A stretch of DNA of 64,000 nucleotides from Treponema sp. (GTDB lineage: Bacteria; Spirochaetota; Spirochaetia; Treponematales; Breznakiellaceae), in the NCBI GenBank assembly GCA_009786455.1, contig WQTD01000009.1:1-64000 (forward strand), given 5' to 3'. Within the stretch, counting starts at the first letter, position 1. Each line of letters starts with the position of its first letter. Shown here piece after piece: positions 19,663 to 28,769 of this stretch. Below the pieces are notes generated by a model, which worked only from the letters and a program-made list of their open reading frames with translations, did no database searches and had not been told where the DNA came from. The position numbers were made by a program, and so were the translations under genes.

Positions 19663-19833
19663 ATGGCACAGGCCAGTAAAAACAGCCGTACCGCCAGCGC
19701 TACCCAAAGATTTATGTGTTCATGCGGGGGCGAAATTAAAATGAAAACCCTCTTCGAGAGCGGCAAGGTTAAAAATATGGCGGAATGTGAAAAATGCAAA
19801 CGTAAAGAGCGCCGTCCGTCGGATTTTAAGTAA
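19663..19833 (+). CDS. Small (56 aa) zinc-ribbon protein, not in the supplied ORF track
   Basis: SD aaggag then ATG: MAQASKNSRTASATQRFMCSCGGEIKMKTLFESGKVKNMAECEKCKRKERRPSDFK*. CxC and CxxC pairs. Confidence 0.72.
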   Translation: MAQASKNSRTASATQRFMCSCGGEIKMKTLFESGKVKNMAECEKCKRKERRPSDFK

Positions 19834-19854
19834 TTTATTATTGGAGGAATTCCT

Positions 19855-20127
19855 TTGGCTAAGAAAAAAAGTTCGGCGGAAAAGAGACACCGCAAGAGTG
19901 AAGAACGCCGTCTTCGCAATAAATCCGCAAAAAGTTCAATAAAAACGAGCGCAAAGAAATTTACATTGCTTGCGCAGAAAAAAGATCCGCAGGCTGAAAC
20001 GGCGTTAAAGGACATGATTAAAAAGCTGGACTCTGCCGCCGGAAAAGGCATTATTCCAAAAAATACAGCAGCGCGTAAAAAATCCAGAATGCAGCGTTAC
20101 TACAATTCAATGAAAGCGGCGCAGTAA
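19855..20127 (+). CDS. rpsT: 30S ribosomal protein S20 (TTG start)
   Basis: 'MAKKKSSAEKRHRKSEERRLRNKSAKSSIKT…AARKKSRMQRYYNSMKAAQ'; SD ggagg before TTG. Confidence 0.93.
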   Translation: MAKKKSSAEKRHRKSEERRLRNKSAKSSIKTSAKKFTLLAQKKDPQAETALKDMIKKLDSAAGKGIIPKNTAARKKSRMQRYYNSMKAAQ

Positions 20128-20143
20128 TTTGCGTCCGCGGCAG

Positions 20144-20171
20144 CTGTTCAAAAACCGGAGTTTTTGAACAG
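20144..20171. repeat. Perfect 12-bp inverted repeat (ctgttcaaaaac cgga gtttttgaacag)
   Basis: Arms read directly; between rpsT and the HU-like gene; no T-tract after it. Confidence 0.7.
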
Positions 20172-20193
20172 TCTCAATTAATTAAAGAGAGAC

Positions 20194-20514
20194 ATGTCGT
20201 TAAGAAAATTTACAAAAGCTGATATTATAGACGCTTTGTATGAAAAAACGGGCATGAGCCGCGGAGAGATACGCAATGTAATCGATCTTTTTATCGAAGA
20301 AATGAAAGACGCTCTCATAAACCGCCAGGTGATTGAACTCAGAGGCTTTGGGACGTTTGATGTAAAAATTAGAAAAGCACGCTCCCGGGCGCGTAATCCC
20401 AGAACGGGAGAGAATATCGCCATTCGTTCCCACGGCGCTGTTACTTTCCGTTCAGGCCGTGAGTTAAAACAGGCTGTATGGAAATTAAATGATGATAACG
20501 ATCCAAAAAAATGA
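20194..20514 (+). CDS. HU/IHF-family DNA-binding protein
   Basis: 'VIELRGFGTFDVKIRKARSRARNPRTGENIAIRSHGAVTFRSGRELK'. Confidence 0.93.
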   Translation: MSLRKFTKADIIDALYEKTGMSRGEIRNVIDLFIEEMKDALINRQVIELRGFGTFDVKIRKARSRARNPRTGENIAIRSHGAVTFRSGRELKQAVWKLNDDNDPKK

Positions 20515-22241
20515 GCAGCGGCAGAAATACGATTGTTTTTATATTAACCCAGCTTGGTCTTGTAGTTACAGCCTCGCTTCTTTTTACAGTTTCGTTTCCG
20601 AATATTATCTTTAAAAACGGTCTTCCTTTTTTTGCATGGTTTGCGTACATCCCCATAATTATTTTGATAAAAAAAAATTCGCTTTCACAATGTACCGGAT
20701 GGGGTGCAATTTACGGAGTTCTCACTTATTTCCTGTTCAATAACTGGTTATGGGCTTTTCATAATGTAGCGGGAGCGGTTGTATACACCATTTATCTTTT
20801 TTTTCTTGCGATTGTCTTTTTTTTCTTTAAACTCGCTGATATTTTATATCCCAAAAAAGTATATCTTGTTCAATGGATTTTTTTTCTCGCTTATGAATAT
20901 CTTCGCACAAAGGGATTTTTGGGATATCCGTACGGAATAACAGGTTATTCTCAATGGACGATAATTCCGCTAATTCAGATTGCAAGCATTACAGGCGTTT
21001 GGGGCGTGTCGGCTCTTGTAACATTTCCGTCTTTCTGGCTGGCTGAAGCGTTTCAAAATAGTTTCACGCAGAGAAATAGGATTCCTTTGGAATGTTCAGA
21101 CATAGAGAAGAAAAAAAAGAAAAAGTATTTTATAAAAAAATCCTTTTTTTTAACTCTGTATAACTCCGCGGTAATTTTTTTCCGCAAGGAAAAAATCCCT
21201 GCGATTATCTGGGTAGGCGCGCTTGCCGTTTCGCTTGTTTTTGGTTTCTTTAACATAAAAGATTATTCTTCTTGTCCAAGCGTGCAGATCGCGCTTATCC
21301 AGCATAACACAGATCCGTGGCAGGCATCGAACGCCCCTACTCCATGGCAGCGGCAGGAAGCATTCAGGACTGATCTTTCAAGGTTAAAACGTCTTTCTGA
21401 TGAAGCGCTTGCCGTGCCGCCGAAACCAGAGCTCGTTGTCTGGCCGGAAACCGCCTTTGTCCCGCGAATTCACTGGCATTCCACATACCGCACTGATCAG
21501 GATTTATGGCTTATAGTAAAAGACCTTCTGGATTATTTGTCAGAAAAAGACATTCCTTTTTTAATAGGTAATGACGATGCCAGAATGGATCCTGTAAAAA
21601 ACCCCGAAACGATTGAAAATAACAGGGTAGATTACAATGCGGCTTTATTAATGGAGAGAGGGCAAATAACCCAGATTTACAGAAAACTCCATCTTGTTCC
21701 TTTTACCGAACACTTCCCGTATAAAAAACAACTCCCGTTCTTCTACAATGCTTTGCGTAATGCCGACACCCATTTCTGGGAAAAGGGAGAAGAAGCGACA
21801 ATTTTTCGCACAGAAAATTTCAATTTTTCAGTCCCGATATGCTTTGAAGACACATTCGGCTATTTATCAAGGAATTTTACCCGTTTGGGAGCTGATATTT
21901 TCATCAATATATCAAATGACGCATGGGCGGCAAGCCTTCCGTGCCAGAAACAGCACCTGGGCATGGCTGTTTTCAGGTCTATAGAAAATAATCGCTCCAT
22001 GGTTCGCTCCACTGCTTCCGGTCAGACCTGTCTAATCGATCCAAACGGAAGGATATTGGCGGAAGCTGCACCTTTTACTGAAGCTTATCTTAATGTGGCT
22101 GTTCCTCTTGCAAAAGGAAACACAATTTATACCCGATACGGCGATTTTATGGGAATTTCTTTTTTATTTATGGCTTTTATTCTATTGCTTTCACCAGTAG
22201 TATGTTATACAATAAAAAAACTAATAGGGGGAAGCAGATAA
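20511..22241 (+). CDS. lnt: Apolipoprotein N-acyltransferase
   Basis: Multi-TM N-terminus; nitrilase motifs 'LVVWPETAFVP', 'YRKLHLVPFTEHFP', 'VPICFEDTFGYLSR'. Confidence 0.9.
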   Translation: MSSGRNTIVFILTQLGLVVTASLLFTVSFPNIIFKNGLPFFAWFAYIPIIILIKKNSLSQCTGWGAIYGVLTYFLFNNWLWAFHNVAGAVVYTIYLFFLAIVFFFFKLADILYPKKVYLVQWIFFLAYEYLRTKGFLGYPYGITGYSQWTIIPLIQIASITGVWGVSALVTFPSFWLAEAFQNSFTQRNRIPLECSDIEKKKKKKYFIKKSFFLTLYNSAVIFFRKEKIPAIIWVGALAVSLVFGFFNIKDYSSCPSVQIALIQHNTDPWQASNAPTPWQRQEAFRTDLSRLKRLSDEALAVPPKPELVVWPETAFVPRIHWHSTYRTDQDLWLIVKDLLDYLSEKDIPFLIGNDDARMDPVKNPETIENNRVDYNAALLMERGQITQIYRKLHLVPFTEHFPYKKQLPFFYNALRNADTHFWEKGEEATIFRTENFNFSVPICFEDTFGYLSRNFTRLGADIFINISNDAWAASLPCQKQHLGMAVFRSIENNRSMVRSTASGQTCLIDPNGRILAEAAPFTEAYLNVAVPLAKGNTIYTRYGDFMGISFLFMAFILLLSPVVCYTIKKLIGGSR

Positions 22242-22963
22242 TGAATACTCAAACAAAAATATTGGTTGCTGACGACGAAACTGTTAACCTGGATTTTTTT
22301 GATGTAATGCTGTCAAAACTGGGTTTTGTGGTGGAAAAAAGCGAGAATGGAACAGAAACGCTGGAGAAAGTAAAAAAATTCCAGCCCGATCTAATTATTC
22401 TTGATAATATAATGCCCGGTGTTACAGGTAAGGAAATTACCAAAATTTTAAAAAATGATCCAAATTATAAAAATATTTCAATAATCATGCTTTCTGCTCT
22501 GGATGATGTAAAAGATAAAGTTGCCGGTTTTGAAGCCGGCGTTGATGATTATATAACGAAGCCTTTTAATTTTACCGAAGTGCTTGCGCGTATTAACGCA
22601 GTTTTGCGTAACCGTGCTTTAATAGATCAGATAAAAGTGAGGGAAACGCGTTTAAATCTTGCAGAGGAATTAAACAGGGATTTAAAGGATAATCTTTCGA
22701 TTTTTGTGGAAAGCATTGATGAACTTGACAAGGCAACGGCGATGATAACGGATAACGCGTCGTCTTCAGAAAATAACGCGGTTAATTTGTCTGATCTTTT
22801 AAAACCTGTGAGCGAAAAAATTCTTTCTGTGAGAAAACATATAGCGGCTCTTGATGCAAGGATTGAAAAAACAATTAATGAATGGGATAATTTGAAAAAA
22901 GATGAGATAGGACTTTCCGTTCTTGAAAACCAGATACGCAAATTCCTTCATCAGGAACAGTGA
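22241..22963 (+). CDS. REC-domain response regulator with a C-terminal helical extension
   Basis: 'ILVADDETVNLDFFDVML…PDLIILDNIMPGVTGKEI…DDYITKPFN'; no recognised output domain. Start overlaps the lnt stop. Confidence 0.85.
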   Translation: MNTQTKILVADDETVNLDFFDVMLSKLGFVVEKSENGTETLEKVKKFQPDLIILDNIMPGVTGKEITKILKNDPNYKNISIIMLSALDDVKDKVAGFEAGVDDYITKPFNFTEVLARINAVLRNRALIDQIKVRETRLNLAEELNRDLKDNLSIFVESIDELDKATAMITDNASSSENNAVNLSDLLKPVSEKILSVRKHIAALDARIEKTINEWDNLKKDEIGLSVLENQIRKFLHQEQ

Positions 22964-23035
22964 GAAAATACATAAGACCATGTTTTGTGTTTCGATTTTA
23001 ACACGGCTGTCCATCTGTTTAATATTGAGGTTAAA

Positions 23036-23464
23036 GTGGCTAAACGGGAAGGAAAGAAGAAAGATAAAAAACATATTGTTATTCTTGGAAAAACCACAAG
23101 CTTTACGGGTTTTCTTAAGTTTCAGACTACACTAAAAATACAGGGGAATTTCAAGGGAACCATCGACGCTACAGGGGATCTTATTATCGACAAAGAAGCC
23201 GCAATTGATACAGATCGCATAACGGTTAATTCTCTGACTGTTTACGGTCATATAGTCGGCTCAGTACATGCGGCGGATAAGGTTGACATGATGACAGGAG
23301 CGAAGGTAATAGGCGATGTAAGCGCGGCAAGGATTCGAATTGCGGACGGCGTTATTTTTGAAGGTAGATGTAAAATGACAAATGTGGAAAAAGACATTGA
23401 AATTTTTCACCGCCCGACAGAAGAAATAAAAGCTGACTTGCAGCGTACAAATGCAAAGTTTTAA
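23036..23464 (+). CDS. Bactofilin family protein (likely GTG start)
   Basis: 'GFLKFQTTLKIQGNFKGTIDATGDLIIDKEAAI…LTVYGHIVGSVHAADKVDMMTGAKVIGDVSAARIRIADGVIFEG'. Confidence 0.85.
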   Translation: MAKREGKKKDKKHIVILGKTTSFTGFLKFQTTLKIQGNFKGTIDATGDLIIDKEAAIDTDRITVNSLTVYGHIVGSVHAADKVDMMTGAKVIGDVSAARIRIADGVIFEGRCKMTNVEKDIEIFHRPTEEIKADLQRTNAKF

Positions 23465-23951
23465 TGACGCCGAAAATAAAGCGCAGGAAATAGTAAATAA
23501 ATTAAAAGACCTTTCGCTGAAAATCACGCTCGCTGAATCGTGCACAGCAGGGCTTGCGTCGGCTTTGCTTGCCGGAACCGGCGGCGCCTCGTCAGTGTTA
23601 TGGGGTTCTTTTGTTTGTTATACAAAAGAGGCCAAAGTTTCAATGCTTGGCATTGATGAAGAAAAACTTGCGCTTCTTGTAAGCGAAAAAACAGCTTTGT
23701 TGATGGCGGAAGCGGCATTGAAAAAAAGCGGCGCTGATATAGCTGTCTCTGTTACTGGCATTGCAGGACCGGACGGTGACGGCGGCGATGTTCCCGTCGG
23801 GACTGTCTGGATCGGCGTCGCTGTTAAAAACGAAAAAACTGCTGCCTGCCTGTATCATTTTAAAGGAAACAGAAATGAAATCCGTTTAAAAGCGGCATCG
23901 GCGATTTTTGATTCCCTGCAAAAAATCCTGGACGCCTTGACAAAACACTGA
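23451..23951 (+). CDS. CinA C-terminal domain protein (nicotinamide-nucleotide amidase-like)
   Basis: 'LAESCTAGLASALLAGTGGASSVLWGSFVCYTKEAKVSMLGI…VTGIAGPDGDGGDVPVGTVWIGV'. Confidence 0.9.
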   Translation: MQSFNDAENKAQEIVNKLKDLSLKITLAESCTAGLASALLAGTGGASSVLWGSFVCYTKEAKVSMLGIDEEKLALLVSEKTALLMAEAALKKSGADIAVSVTGIAGPDGDGGDVPVGTVWIGVAVKNEKTAACLYHFKGNRNEIRLKAASAIFDSLQKILDALTKH

Positions 23952-24070
23952 GAAAGTTATATATATGTATTATCCTTTCGTAAGCCATGTATGTTAAAAA
24001 TTAAGAAAAAGCAAGCAAATTAAATCCTGTCAAATCCGGCGGACTCCATTCCGGAACAGTATGTCTATAG

Positions 24071-25618
24071 GTGGTTAAAATGGCAGTTATTCGAAGAAAT
24101 AAAAGACCTGTTGGTGAAACAGCGGAAGCAAACGACATTGAAGAACAAAAAGAACATGAAAATAACGAAGAGATTCATGAAGGGGAAAAAACAAGCCGTG
24201 TAGTTGTACGCGCTGGAAACAGAAGACCCAATGCGGATTCAGAAAACGGAGAGCCGGATTTTCAGACGCTGCCCAAGCTTCCTTCGATGCCCGATCTGTA
24301 CGGGAAACCTGTTCCGCGTCCGGATCAGGATAACGGCAAACCGCGCCTTACAATAAATGAATTGATCAGACTGAACATGAAAGACCTCCGTGAACTTGCA
24401 GCCTGTTACAATATCACCCATGACGACATGGTTTCGCTTAAAAAACAGGAAATTGTTTTTGCGCTTCTTAAAGCGCATACGGAAAGAGGCGGCATAATTT
24501 ACGCATACGGCTCTCTTGAAATTCTGCCTGACAGCTACGGTTTTTTACGCAGCCCGCAGAATTCATATCTCCCCGGTCCTGACGATATTTACATCAGCCC
24601 AAGCCAAATCCGTCTTTTCGCATTAAAGACAGGCGACACAGTTTACGGACAAATCCGAAGCCCCAAGGAAGGCGAGCGCTTCTTCGCCATGCTCCGCGTT
24701 GAAACCGTCAATTATGACGATCCTACCGTAGCCCAGAACAGAATCCCGTTTGACAACCTTACCGCGCTGTACCCTAATAAAAAGCTCGATCTTGAAACAT
24801 CGACAGAAGGAGTCAGCGAAAGAATCATTAATTTGTTCTGCCCAATCGGGAAAGGACAGCGTTCCCTGATTGTCGCCCCTCCGAGAACAGGCAAGACAAT
24901 TATGATGCAGAAAATCGCCAACGCGATTACAAAAAACCATCCTGAGGTTTATCTTATTGTCCTTCTGATTGACGAGCGCCCTGAAGAAGTAACTGACATG
25001 GAACGTAGTGTGCGCGCCGAAGTTATTTCATCCACTTTTGACGAACAGGCTACCCGTCATGTACAGGTAACCGAGATGGTTCTGGAAAAAGCAAAACGCC
25101 TTGTCGAGCATAAAAGGGACGTTGTAATACTTTTGGACTCGATCACCCGCCTCGCGCGCGCCTACAACCAAACAGTCCCGACATCGGGGAAAATTCTTTC
25201 AGGCGGCGTTGATTCAAACGCTCTGCATAAACCAAAGCGCTTTTTCGGCGCGGCGCGCAATATCGAAGAAGGCGGCAGCCTTACAATCATTTCGACAGCT
25301 CTTGTTGAAACAGGCAGCCGTATGGACGAGGTTATCTTTGAAGAATTTAAAGGAACAGGTAATATGGAAATTAACCTTGACAGGCGTATTTCCGATCGAC
25401 GCCTCTACCCTGCCATCAATATAAAAAAATCCGGAACACGCAAGGAAGAGCTGCTTCTTGCCGATGATGAGCTTCAAAGAATGTGGATTCTGCGCAAGGT
25501 CATTAACCCGATGGACGATATCGAAATAATAGAGCTGCTGGTTGACAGGATGAAGAAAAGCAAGAATAATGAAGCATTCCTGAAATCCATGAATACCGGA
25601 ACCGGTGGCATGGAATAA
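24071..25618 (+). CDS. rho: Transcription termination factor Rho
   Basis: '[15 protein letters not shown]', '[24 protein letters not shown]', '[15 protein letters not shown]', '[13 protein letters not shown]'. Confidence 0.95.
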   Translation: MVKMAVIRRNKRPVGETAEANDIEEQKEHENNEEIHEGEKTSRVVVRAGNRRPNADSENGEPDFQTLPKLPSMPDLYGKPVPRPDQDNGKPRLTINELIRLNMKDLRELAACYNITHDDMVSLKKQEIVFALLKAHTERGGIIYAYGSLEILPDSYGFLRSPQNSYLPGPDDIYISPSQIRLFALKTGDTVYGQIRSPKEGERFFAMLRVETVNYDDPTVAQNRIPFDNLTALYPNKKLDLETSTEGVSERIINLFCPIGKGQRSLIVAPPRTGKTIMMQKIANAITKNHPEVYLIVLLIDERPEEVTDMERSVRAEVISSTFDEQATRHVQVTEMVLEKAKRLVEHKRDVVILLDSITRLARAYNQTVPTSGKILSGGVDSNALHKPKRFFGAARNIEEGGSLTIISTALVETGSRMDEVIFEEFKGTGNMEINLDRRISDRRLYPAINIKKSGTRKEELLLADDELQRMWILRKVINPMDDIEIIELLVDRMKKSKNNEAFLKSMNTGTGGME

Positions 25619-25667
25619 TCCTTAAACCGTCAGCAGACGGAGTTGGATAAAATTGGAGGAGATTAAA

Positions 25668-25871
25668 ATGAAAACCGGAATACACCCGAAATATGAAATG
25701 ACGAAGATAAGCTGCGCCTGCGGAAATGTAATTGAGACCCGTTCAACCATCAAGGATATCAAGGTGGAAATTTGCTCGTCCTGCCATCCGTACTTTACCG
25801 GAAAGCAAAAATTGGTAGACACTGCCGGACGTATTGAACGCTTCAGGAAAAAATATAGCATAAAAGAGTAG
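25668..25871 (+). CDS. rpmE: 50S ribosomal protein L31 (Cys-containing form)
   Basis: '[59 protein letters not shown]'. Confidence 0.93.
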   Translation: MKTGIHPKYEMTKISCACGNVIETRSTIKDIKVEICSSCHPYFTGKQKLVDTAGRIERFRKKYSIKE

Positions 25872-26025
25872 TATAAAACCTGTTAAAAAAACCGTGAACC
25901 GCAGGTTCAAATTAGTTTTAAAACTATTTTATATGCATGAAATTCTTAATTATTGTTGCTTGTTCAGAACCAATCAGCTAAATTACCCATTTGTTAATTT
26001 AATCTACACAAAAGTTTTGTTTTTA

Positions 26026-26034
26026 TGGTATAAT
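26026..26034 (+). promoter_or_regulatory. Putative extended -10 promoter (TGGTATAAT) of the kinase operon
   Basis: Perfect TATAAT at 26029-26034 preceded by TGG, 50 nt before ATG 26085. Confidence 0.45.
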
Positions 26035-26084
26035 TAAAACAATAAATAGAATTATTTTATAGTAAACCAATAAAACAGGATTTT

Positions 26085-28769
26085 ATGTCAAAGTTTTTAT
26101 CTTTCCTACATATTAACAGCAAGTTGTTGATGCAATTCCTTATCGTATTTACCGCTTTCTTTTTAATGGTTTTTATCAGTTATTATTTCGGATCAAACAT
26201 AATAAAAAAACATATTTCCTCATACGGCGGAGAGGTCATTAATGCTTCTGTCGAAGCGATGAATGCTCATCTGAACGATTACAGTATAATGCTCAGTAAT
26301 ATTGCATTCTCCGTAGAAAGGCTTCATAAAAAAGGCGCAGGAATTGAGGCGATGGAGAATGAACTGGCTGAATGGACCATGTGGATACATACAGAGCAGC
26401 AAACAATTGATCCGTCAGTCAGCTTTTATGGAGTCATCTACGATAAATTTATAGACGGCGGCGGCTGGATACCTGACAGCAGTTATATACCGCAGCTACG
26501 CCCGTGGTACACAGGCGCCTACAAAGATAACGGCTGTATACATTTCAGTGATCCGCACCCCGACATGGAAACAGGCGAAAATAACATAAGCATTTCCAAA
26601 CTGGTTTTTGATGAAAATAACGAGCCGTTCGGCGTTGTAGCTCTAAACATTTACATTTCCAGCATTTCCAGATTCATAGAAAACATGGATTTTATGGGCA
26701 GCGGATACGGCGTATTGCTGGACGCAGACAGGTATTTTATCGTTCATCCCATAGATGATTTTTTTGGCAATGAACTGGCGTCAATTAACGGCGGCAAAGG
26801 CGGATACTCACAGATGGCAATGCGTCTTGCAGCAGGCGAGGATCTTTCGGCTTTTCCTTTTATTTCATACAAAAATTTAAAAAGCGTCGCATTTTCCAAA
26901 AAGCTGAAAAACGGCTGGTACAGCGCAATTATACTGCCCAGCAATAATTATAACAGGGATATCAGATTAACGCTGATTGTTATGTCAGTCGCCGGTTTAA
27001 TATTGGCGATTATGATGTGCGGCGTGGTCGCATATATGCACTTAAAAGCGTATCGCTCTGATGAAGCCAGCAAAACAAAATCATCATTCCTTGCAAACAT
27101 GTCGCATGAGATACGCACGCCGATGTTTGCCATAATAGGAATGTCAGAATTTTTGCAGCATGAGCGCCTTTCCGGGCATCAGATGGAATTTGTAAATGAC
27201 ATAAACACCTCAGCCCGGTCTTTGCTTTCCATAATCAACGACATACTGGATATGTCAAAAATTGAAGCCGGCAAATTAACCCTTATGCCCATAAATTTTG
27301 ATTTTCATGTTTTCCTTGACAATATTAAATCAATGATCATGTACATAACAGATAAAAAGGGACTTGAGTTCAAATTTGAAACGATAGGGGAAATACCAAG
27401 ATACCTTTACGGCGACGATATACGCCTGCGGCAGGTTCTGGCGAATATCGGAGGAAACGCCGTAAAGTATACGGCAAGAGGGTGTGTCAGTATGCGTGTC
27501 AAGGCAGTAGATGATAAACTTTTATTTGAAATAGAAGATACAGGAAGCGGAATAAGCAAAGAGGAAATATCGAGAATTTTTAACGCCTTTGAACAGCTTG
27601 ATACAAAAGAGAACCGCACTTATGTAGGAACAGGACTAGGTCTTAGTATCTGTAAATCATATGTTGAGATGATGAACGGAAATATCATGGTTGAAAGCGA
27701 GCTGGGAAGAGGAACAACTTTTACTGTTGAGATACCGGCGGTATTGGGTTCGGATGAAAATATTAACGCTAACAGCAATAAACACGACGAACATATGTTA
27801 AGCGCACCTGATGCGAATGTCCTTGTTGTAGACGATAATGAATTCAATCTTAAAACAGTGGAAGCTCTCTTAAGCCTTTTTAACATAAAAACAAAATCTG
27901 CCTATTCAGGGTATGAAGCTATCGAAAAAATTAAAAAAGAAGATTTTGATATTGTGTTTATGGATCACATGATGCCGGAAATGGACGGCATCGAAACAGT
28001 GCATGAAATCAGAAAGTTTGGAAATAAATACCATGCTCTTGTCATAATAGCGTTAACTGCAAACGCCATTTACGGCGCAAGGGACATGTTCATTTCAAGC
28101 GGGTTTAACGGATTTGTATCGAAACCTGTAGAAATGAATGATTTAAGAAAAATATTGATGGACTGGCTTCCTGTAGAAAAAATTAAATTAACGGAAAAAA
28201 ATTCAGTAGCAAGTATATGCGAGCAGGCTGATATTGAATTAAGAAAAGCGCTTCAGAGAATGTTTTTAAAAAACAGCCGCGGGATATTCAAGGATTTAAC
28301 CGAAGCCATGAAATCCGGCAACATAGAACTTGCGCATCGGCTCGTTCACACTTTAAAGGGTAATGCGGGGCAAATGGGAGAAAAAACCCTTCAGAAAGCC
28401 GCCATTGACGTAGAAAGCCGCCTGAGAGACGGCAAGAACAGTGTCACAAAAGATCAGCTTACGGCGCTTGAAACTGAGTTAAACATTGTTTTTAGGGCGC
28501 TGTCCAATCTTCATCTGGAAACTTCCAGGGAAAAGCCGAAAACATCCTCAAATAAAAATAACGCCGTTTTTATGCCGGATAAAAAATTCTTTAACGGCCT
28601 TGAAGACCTTCTGAAAAGCGGTAATCCGGAATCCTTAAATTCAATTGACAATCTGCGCGCGCTGCCGGGGGATTCACAGACGCAGGATCTTCTTATTAAA
28701 CAAATGGAAGACTTTGATTTTACGTCGGCATTGAATACGTTCTACAAATTAAAACAGGAATTAAAATGA
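26085..28769 (+). CDS. Hybrid histidine kinase 1: TM/Cache sensor-HisKA-HATPase-REC-HPt plus C-terminal extension
   Basis: 'FLANMSHEIRTPMFAIIGMSE', 'GTGLGLSICKSYVEMMNG', 'DIVFMDHMMPEMDG', HPt 'LAHRLVHTLKGNAGQMG'. Confidence 0.92.
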   Translation: MSKFLSFLHINSKLLMQFLIVFTAFFLMVFISYYFGSNIIKKHISSYGGEVINASVEAMNAHLNDYSIMLSNIAFSVERLHKKGAGIEAMENELAEWTMWIHTEQQTIDPSVSFYGVIYDKFIDGGGWIPDSSYIPQLRPWYTGAYKDNGCIHFSDPHPDMETGENNISISKLVFDENNEPFGVVALNIYISSISRFIENMDFMGSGYGVLLDADRYFIVHPIDDFFGNELASINGGKGGYSQMAMRLAAGEDLSAFPFISYKNLKSVAFSKKLKNGWYSAIILPSNNYNRDIRLTLIVMSVAGLILAIMMCGVVAYMHLKAYRSDEASKTKSSFLANMSHEIRTPMFAIIGMSEFLQHERLSGHQMEFVNDINTSARSLLSIINDILDMSKIEAGKLTLMPINFDFHVFLDNIKSMIMYITDKKGLEFKFETIGEIPRYLYGDDIRLRQVLANIGGNAVKYTARGCVSMRVKAVDDKLLFEIEDTGSGISKEEISRIFNAFEQLDTKENRTYVGTGLGLSICKSYVEMMNGNIMVESELGRGTTFTVEIPAVLGSDENINANSNKHDEHMLSAPDANVLVVDDNEFNLKTVEALLSLFNIKTKSAYSGYEAIEKIKKEDFDIVFMDHMMPEMDGIETVHEIRKFGNKYHALVIIALTANAIYGARDMFISSGFNGFVSKPVEMNDLRKILMDWLPVEKIKLTEKNSVASICEQADIELRKALQRMFLKNSRGIFKDLTEAMKSGNIELAHRLVHTLKGNAGQMGEKTLQKAAIDVESRLRDGKNSVTKDQLTALETELNIVFRALSNLHLETSREKPKTSSNKNNAVFMPDKKFFNGLEDLLKSGNPESLNSIDNLRALPGDSQTQDLLIKQMEDFDFTSALNTFYKLKQELK

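Noticed and set aside
24035-24055. tccgg…ccgga hairpin in the rho leader
   Set aside because: Only 5 bp of stem with an 11-nt loop; too weak to claim an attenuator.
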